Origin: Streptomyces sp. Je 1-79
Lineage (GTDB): Bacteria > Actinomycetota > Actinomycetes > Streptomycetales > Streptomycetaceae
Direction of reading: 5' to 3'
DNA length: 64,000 nt
Assembly (NCBI RefSeq): GCF_025195125.1
Contig: NZ_JAMGSL010000001.1
Location: forward strand, 281,072 to 345,071
The position numbers and the translations under genes were made by a program. The notes under the pieces were generated by a model. That model did no database searches and had not been told where the DNA came from. It worked only from the letters and a program-made list of their open reading frames with translations. Below are positions 59,448 through 64,000 of the stretch, piece by piece (position 1 is the stretch's first letter; each line of letters begins with the position of its first letter).

Positions 59448-61225
59448 CAGTCCCTCACACCCCACAGCTCCCGCTGGTCCAGGCCTCCGGCCCGGTCCTC
59501 GATCCCACCGTCCGGACTGGCGTACCAGATCCGATGCGCCCGCCCGGGGTACGGCGGGCTGTACCGCCGCAGCTGCCGGTCCAGTACCTCCGCCGGCACC
59601 GGATGCGGTCGGCAGGCGTTGCGCCGTACCAACTCGTCCTCCGCCACCAGCGCTACCACCTGCGTGACCAGGGCGTTCCGTCGTCGCGCGACCGCCAGGA
59701 CCGGATCACGCTGCCGCTCGGTCAGCGAGGTGGCGTCCCACACCACCGTGCCGCCGTGCGCCAGCGCCGCGTCCAGCCGCTCCAGCCCGCGCCGGACCAC
59801 CTCCGCGTTGGCGGACTGGTCCGAGCGATCGCCACGCTCGGTCCTCAGGTCGTCCAGCGACACGCACACCGCGTCCGGAAACGTCCGCGCCAGGGTGCTC
59901 TTGCCGCTGCCGGAGGGCCCGACCAGCTGCACCAGTCGGGGGAACTCCCCGGACCGCCAACGCCACGTCGCGGCGACGGCCTCCTCCACCGTGGCGATCC
60001 GGCCCTCCGCGTACGCCTCCCGGGCCTGCGCCCAGCAGCGGTCGGCGGCCTCCGCCGTCACCCCCGCGCCGGTCAGCGCCTCCCGCACTCCGGCCCGCAG
60101 CGGCTCCAGCGGTGCCGCACCCAGCAGCCCGGCGTCCTCCGCGTACAGCGCGGACCACTCCACCTGCTCCCGGCCCTCAGGGCTCCGGCCTCCCGGCACG
60201 GAGGCGGCCACCGCGTGAAGGATCCCGAGGTCGGCAGCGGCCGCCATCCGCAGGAGTCCGGCCCGGCGCTCCGCGTCCGGGAAGGGGGAGCGGAGCCGCG
60301 GGTGCAGGCCGACGAGGTCGGCCACACGCCGAGCCAGCGGCACCCCCAGCCGGCCCGCCACCAGGGGCCCGAGGGAGCCGCGGTGCCGGTCGTGCAGCAG
60401 CGCCGCCAGCACCCCGGCCAAGCGTGCGTCCCCGGTCCGCCCCAGCACATCCAGGCGCCCGGTGACCTCTCGTACGGACTCCTCCGCGGCAGGCCCACCC
60501 GTCGCGGACAGCCGATCCGCACCGTGCGCCGGCCCGAGCCCCAACGCGTCCAGCAGCCCGGCCGTGTCAGGCGCGGCTCCCGACCGGACCGCCCACAGAG
60601 GCGCCGTCGGCCCGAGCCCGTTCTCGACCACGGCGGCGTACATCCAGTGCGTGTCGGTGCTCACGTGTCCGGCCCGCACCCACTTGGCCAGCCGCCGGCC
60701 GAACTCGTCCCGGGCGAATCCGGCGACGGTCCGCACCACGAAGCCCTCCTGCCGTGAGGGATCCAGCCGCAGTCGGCGCAACGCCCGTTCGTCGAAGACA
60801 CCGCGCCACAGCACCCGCGGCGCCGGTATGCCCAGGACGCGCAGGAAGTCGACGGTGGCGTCCCAGTCCAGGCAGCGATCGGAGTCGTCCCAGACCGAGA
60901 ACCCGTAGAACCAGCTCTCCAGTTCGGTGTAGGCGAGCGAATGGCGGGCGTACACGTTCTCGCCGCACACCCGCCAGCCCTCGGGAATGCCCGCGCCGAT
61001 GCGCCCCTGAAGCCCCTTCACCCAGGCCCGGGAGGGATGGTGACCGGAGTCGAGGGAGCGCGCGTGCAGGCCGTCCCGGTAGAGCGTGGTGTTCTCGCCG
61101 TCCAGCTTCTCTGTGACCACGACCTCGCGGCCGGCGAGCCCGGCGAGCCCCTCGGCCCGTACGTCGTCCGAGGTCGCGCCGGGGGACCAGGGAAGATGTG
61201 GGGTCCGGGGATAGTGCGTACGCAT
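59447..61225 (-). CDS. RNA ligase-polynucleotide kinase fusion
   Basis: A 592-aa bifunctional repair enzyme. Residues ~1-220 are an RNA_ligase-family nucleotidyltransferase: the lysine of motif I is in VTEKLDGENTTLYRDG, GENVYARHSLAY follows, motif IV is EGFVVR and motif V includes LAKWVR. A helical middle section (~230-420) has no clear family. From ~430 comes a P-loop kinase of the AAA_33/polynucleotide kinase type (LVQLVGPSGSGKSTLARTFP; VSLDDLRTERGD; VVWDATSLTERQRDPVLAVARRR). It should phosphorylate a 5-prime end and seal it. ATG 61225 (MRTHYPRTPHLPWSPG) is preferred over GTG 61264. The gene downstream supplies the end-processing domains. Confidence 0.88.
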   Translation of the reverse strand: MRTHYPRTPHLPWSPGATSDDVRAEGLAGLAGREVVVTEKLDGENTTLYRDGLHARSLDSGHHPSRAWVKGLQGRIGAGIPEGWRVCGENVYARHSLAYTELESWFYGFSVWDDSDRCLDWDATVDFLRVLGIPAPRVLWRGVFDERALRRLRLDPSRQEGFVVRTVAGFARDEFGRRLAKWVRAGHVSTDTHWMYAAVVENGLGPTAPLWAVRSGAAPDTAGLLDALGLGPAHGADRLSATGGPAAEESVREVTGRLDVLGRTGDARLAGVLAALLHDRHRGSLGPLVAGRLGVPLARRVADLVGLHPRLRSPFPDAERRAGLLRMAAAADLGILHAVAASVPGGRSPEGREQVEWSALYAEDAGLLGAAPLEPLRAGVREALTGAGVTAEAADRCWAQAREAYAEGRIATVEEAVAATWRWRSGEFPRLVQLVGPSGSGKSTLARTFPDAVCVSLDDLRTERGDRSDQSANAEVVRRGLERLDAALAHGGTVVWDATSLTERQRDPVLAVARRRNALVTQVVALVAEDELVRRNACRPHPVPAEVLDRQLRRYSPPYPGRAHRIWYASPDGGIEDRAGGLDQRELWGVRD

Positions 61226-61364
61226 GGTCGGAAACTCTATGTACGTCCAGGACGGTCGATCCACCGGTTAACGGACACGTCGGTGGGGGCGGCCCACCCT
61301 CACGCGGTCCGCCCTCACGCGGCCCGCCGGAACCAAGGGTCGCCCGCTGGCAGTCTGCTCGGGC

Positions 61365-62348
61365 ATGACCTTCCAGCAGATCGCCCACGGGTGCGCCCAG
61401 TTCTGGCGCTTCGGGCTCGACCAGGTGCGGGCCGTCGCCTTCGCCGTCGCCCTCGTCGGCGGCATCGGCGCCTCGCGGCTGCTCCCCGGCGACCTGCCGG
61501 TCGCGCGCTACGACCTGCTCCTGCTCTACGGCGTGGCCTTGACGATCCTGGCCCGCAAGGTCGGCTGGGACGGCCCCCGCGACACCGCCGTGATCCTGGG
61601 ATGCCACCTCGTGGGCCTGCTCTTCGAACTCGTCAAAGTGCGCATGGGCTCGTGGAGCTACCCGGAGGACGCCCTCTCCAAGGTCGCGGGAGTACCGCTC
61701 TACGGCGGGTTCCTCTACAGCGCCGTGGGCAGTTACTGCTGCCGGGCGTGGAAGATCATGGACCTGTCGCTGTCCGGGTACCGGCCGCGGCTGATGGCCG
61801 CCCTCGCGGCCGCGGTGTACGTCAACTTCTTCACCCACCACCGGCTGCCGGACGCACGGCTGCCGCTGGCCCTGCTGCTGCTCGCCGCGACGGCCGGCAC
61901 CTGGGTGCACTTCACGGTGGGCCACTCCCGCCTCCGGATGCCGCTGGCCCTGGCCTTCACGCTGATCGGGTTCTTCCTCTGGGTCGCGGAGAACGCGGCC
62001 ACCTACGTCGGCGCCTGGAGCTACCCCCACCAGCTCGACGGCTGGCAACCCGTACCCCTCACCAAGTTCGGCGCCTGGGCTCTCCTGATCAGCGTCACCT
62101 TCGTCCTGGTCGCCCGTACCCGGGGCACCCCGGATCAGCGCTACCGGGCGGCACCCCGACGAGGGGGCCGGTCCGTCCGGCTGCGCCCATGGCCCGGCCC
62201 GGAGCGGATCGCCGTGGAGGGAGGTTTGCCGGACAGCACACCGGTGAGCAGCCGAGGGGACGGGGCCGGTGACCCTGAGCGCCGCGTGCCGCCGAGGACA
62301 GCGCGCCCTCCCTCTCCACCACCGAAGACCGCCGCCAGAGGAAGGTGA
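61365..62348 (+). CDS. DUF817 membrane protein
   Basis: A 327-aa protein. Residues ~1-265 are a DUF817 (YoaT-like) membrane domain with about seven hydrophobic segments and conserved stretches such as ELVKVRMGSWSYPEDALSKVAGVPLYGGFLYSAVGSYC, VYVNFFTHHRLPDAR and FLWVAENAATYVGAWSYPHQLDGWQPVPLTKFGAW. The repeated W-S-Y-P motif and His pair may bind a cofactor, but the family has no known function. The last ~60 residues are a basic, Pro-rich tail. It is co-directional with the small gene that overlaps its end. Confidence 0.85.
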   Translation: MTFQQIAHGCAQFWRFGLDQVRAVAFAVALVGGIGASRLLPGDLPVARYDLLLLYGVALTILARKVGWDGPRDTAVILGCHLVGLLFELVKVRMGSWSYPEDALSKVAGVPLYGGFLYSAVGSYCCRAWKIMDLSLSGYRPRLMAALAAAVYVNFFTHHRLPDARLPLALLLLAATAGTWVHFTVGHSRLRMPLALAFTLIGFFLWVAENAATYVGAWSYPHQLDGWQPVPLTKFGAWALLISVTFVLVARTRGTPDQRYRAAPRRGGRSVRLRPWPGPERIAVEGGLPDSTPVSSRGDGAGDPERRVPPRTARPPSPPPKTAARGR

Positions 62349-62353
62349 GCAGT

Positions 62354-62581
62354 ATGAGCACTCCGGACGATCCCGACAGGACGGGGGAGCCGCTTCCCCG
62401 CGACCCACAGGACCAGCAGGCGGCGCAGGGAGAGGACCCCCTGGCGGCACCCGTACCGGACTGGCCCGACACCGGGTTGCCCGGTACCGACGTGGCGGGC
62501 ACCGGACGTCGGGACCGTGCCGAGGGCGACGCCCCTCAGGAGGGGCATGAGGACTCCGCCGTGGACGAACCGGTGGACTGA
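62354..62581 (+). CDS. Small acidic hydrophilic protein
   Basis: A 75-aa protein rich in Asp, Glu, Pro and Gly (MSTPDDPDRTGEPLPRDPQDQQ at the start; GHEDSAVDEPVD at the end), with no recognised domain and probably unstructured. The ATG at 62354 has GAGGAAGG 8 nt upstream and lies just after the DUF817 stop. It overlaps the 3-prime end of the convergent Mrr-type gene by 46 bp. Confidence 0.55.
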   Translation: MSTPDDPDRTGEPLPRDPQDQQAAQGEDPLAAPVPDWPDTGLPGTDVAGTGRRDRAEGDAPQEGHEDSAVDEPVD

Positions 62582-63306
62582 AGCCCCGGAGCCGGCGGAT
62601 CCGCGGAGAGCGCGTCCCAAGGGGGCGGCGCGATCTGGTCCGTCCACGCGGCCAGTGCTTCACCGTCCACACAGATGATCCCGCACGTGGCGGCGTACTC
62701 GACCGCGGGCGCGGTGAAGGAGCTGGTGGTCACGACGACGGCCACATCCGCCTCGTGGACGGTGAAGCAGGTGCCGCCGAACCTCTGGAGGTCCTGGGAG
62801 CCGACGCGGTTGTCCTCCGCGTAGTGCTTGCACTGGAGTACGACGCGTCGGCCGTCCGCGGTCACCGTGACCACGTCGGCGCCCAGGTCACCGGCTCCTC
62901 CGACCACTTCCACGGGGGTGCAGCCGTCCCGCGCGCAGAGCGCGGCGACCGTGTGCTCGAAGCCGTCGGCGTCGACCGCCTCGTGGTCCAGGGCCTCGGT
63001 CCCCACGTCGGGCAGGTCCGGGTCGACCGGCGCGGCGGGGCGCATCCTCGCGCGGTTGCGGACCGGCACCGTACGCCTCCTGGCCACCGCCAGCCCGACG
63101 GCGAGCACGCCGAGGGCGGCGAGCGCCGCGAGGACGGCGACCGGCACCCCCGATCCGCGGCTCCCCGCCACTTCGGCCGTCTTGAGGAAGAGGGCCAGGC
63201 CGCCGGCGCATATCCCTATGAGTCCCACCGCCAGCAGCAGATCGCGCCCGATGGCCGCAGGTCCACGCCGGGCCGCCGCACCCCTGTCTTCCCCGGTCGC
63301 CTTCAT
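62536..63306 (-). CDS. Membrane-anchored Mrr-type restriction endonuclease
   Basis: A 256-aa protein with two N-terminal membrane segments (LLLAVGLIGICAGGLALFL; VPVAVLAALAALGVLAVGLAVA), a linker, and a C-terminal Mrr_cat nuclease domain. The PD-(D/E)xK-type core is visible: FEHTVAALCARDGCTPVEVVGGAGDLGADVV (metal Asp), then RRVVLQCKHYAED (Q-x-K), and SSFTAPAVEYAATCGIICVDGEALAAW. Mrr relatives cut modified or foreign DNA; membrane-tethered ones are widespread in actinobacteria and poorly studied. No methyltransferase partner is present. The ATG at 63306 is used. Confidence 0.85.
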   Translation of the reverse strand: MKATGEDRGAAARRGPAAIGRDLLLAVGLIGICAGGLALFLKTAEVAGSRGSGVPVAVLAALAALGVLAVGLAVARRRTVPVRNRARMRPAAPVDPDLPDVGTEALDHEAVDADGFEHTVAALCARDGCTPVEVVGGAGDLGADVVTVTADGRRVVLQCKHYAEDNRVGSQDLQRFGGTCFTVHEADVAVVVTTSSFTAPAVEYAATCGIICVDGEALAAWTDQIAPPPWDALSADPPAPGLQSTGSSTAESSCPS

Positions 63307-63811
63307 CGGCCTCCCTCACTCGTCGACGGTGCACGCACGCCGCGGCCCCGAACCGGAAGGGTTCGGGGGCGCGGCGGTATCGGTCTGCGGGTCGGAACCG
63401 CGGCTGTCCCCTCCGGGAAGTCGAAGTTCCTGACGGAACGCCACGTATCCCTGAACGCGCTGTCGAAACATGGCGGAGTGCGCCGCGAGCGAGCGCTGCC
63501 GGCCCCTCGGGCGGTGCGCCGCGAGCGCGCGCGCCGACCCCTCGCACGGCCGGGCCGCCTTCCGTGCCGTGCTGCCGGAGTCCCGCCACCGCGGGCCGGC
63601 GGCGCCTACGGAAACATCACGATCCGGCTGAGGCCCCACCACTCCCTGACCGACCGCTTAGCATGGTGCTCGCCGGAGAGGACGCTGCCGCCCTTCGTCT
63701 ATGGCGACCGGCCCGGTGTAGGACTCCCCGCGCTCCGTTCAGCTCCGTCGGCACCGCGCGCCGGCACCTCGCGTGGTGCTCTCGCACCCCCGTCCACCAG
63801 GAGCGTCCGCC
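63307..63811. other. Intergenic region with strong hairpin
   Basis: About 500 bp between divergent genes. At 63339-63354 and 63360-63375 are 16-nt arms with one mismatch and a 5-nt loop, next to the Mrr-type gene start. GTGCGCCGCGAGCG also appears twice (near 63478 and 63513). No further gene is supported. Confidence 0.5.
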
Positions 63812-64000
63812 ATGCACCGTAGTTTCGCCCCCGGTAGCGCCATCGACCCGTCCTCCGTCGAACTCTTCGACCGCGCATGCCGGCGGCTGCTCGGGTACGG
63901 CACGGTCTTCACGGACTCCGTCCTGGAGACGATCCGCGCGGAGGTGCCGTACTACGCCGACCCGGTACTCGCACCGCCCGACGTGCGCGAGACCGTGGCG
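63812..64000 (+). CDS. Partial gene at window edge, possibly a PucR/CdaR-like regulator
   Basis: The first 63 codons of a gene that runs off the end. It begins MHRSFAPGSAIDPSSVELFD and contains RRLLGYGTVFTDSVLETIRAEVPYYADP. AGGAG lies 8 nt before the ATG. The helical N terminus resembles those of actinobacterial PucR/CdaR-type helix-turn-helix regulators, but the DNA-binding part would be beyond the window, so the call is tentative. Confidence 0.5.
   Translation, partial: MHRSFAPGSAIDPSSVELFDRACRRLLGYGTVFTDSVLETIRAEVPYYADPVLAPPDVRETVA

Overview
The window is very GC-rich (third codon positions almost all G or C), uses GTG and TTG starts, and overlaps many stop and start codons as ATGA, GTGA or TGATG. 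The gene content (SpoIIE-type phosphatases, DUF1707, a streptogrisin-like protease, a large FAAL-PKS-NRPS, many Streptomyces-type small proteins) points to a chromosomal segment of a Streptomyces or close relative. I see no rRNA, tRNA, transposase, CRISPR array or replication origin.

Layout. 0-6.5 kb: a PAS/SpoIIE phosphatase, a saccharopine-dehydrogenase-like oxidoreductase, an APC permease with a universal stress protein, and a TetR regulator divergent from a DUF1707 gene across a large symmetric operator. 6.6-9.5 kb: a translationally coupled three-gene cassette. It encodes a protein with six alternating TE(V/S)SGTH(M/V)S repeats, a 2-oxoglutarate/Fe(II) dioxygenase and an FkbM methyltransferase. 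It looks like a small peptide-modification system, and I cannot match it to a described one. 9.6-22 kb: a minus-strand, tightly overlapping operon for organosulfur use (flavin reductase, Tat lipoprotein binding protein, permease, ATPase, FMN-dependent monooxygenase), continuing into a fused ABC exporter and an aldo/keto reductase. A possible leader ORF and a ROK-family regulator lie upstream. 22-25 kb: small hypothetical proteins and a secreted lamin-tail protein.

25.2-38.3 kb: one 13 kb gene encoding FAAL-ACP-KS-AT-KR-ACP-C-A-PCP-C followed by a C-terminal domain resembling cyanobacterial acyl-ACP reductase. It predicts a 3-hydroxyacyl-aminoacyl product, possibly released as an aldehyde. Upstream on the same strand is a NACHT STAND ATPase with LRR-like C-terminal segments, interrupted by an apparent frameshift. 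41.5-44.3 kb: a second SpoIIE phosphatase and a secreted S1 serine protease with a palindromic LacI-type site upstream.

44.4-49.5 kb: a xanthine dehydrogenase operon (xdhA, xdhB, xdhC) preceded by a consensus-like promoter, a 25-codon leader ORF and an intrinsic terminator with alternative pairing, which is an attenuator-like arrangement. 49.7-55.6 kb: a YedK/HMCES protein, then a divergent IclR-controlled cluster (ornithine-cyclodeaminase-like enzyme; amidohydrolase; M19-dipeptidase-like protein lacking several metal ligands), and a DUF4239 membrane protein. 55.7-61.2 kb: a Pro-rich protein and a two-gene RNA-repair pair: an RNA ligase-kinase, and an MJ1316/DUF504-EEP-2H-nucleotidyltransferase fusion. 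61.3-64 kb: a DUF817 membrane protein, a small acidic protein, a membrane-anchored Mrr-type nuclease, and the first 63 codons of a gene cut by the window edge.
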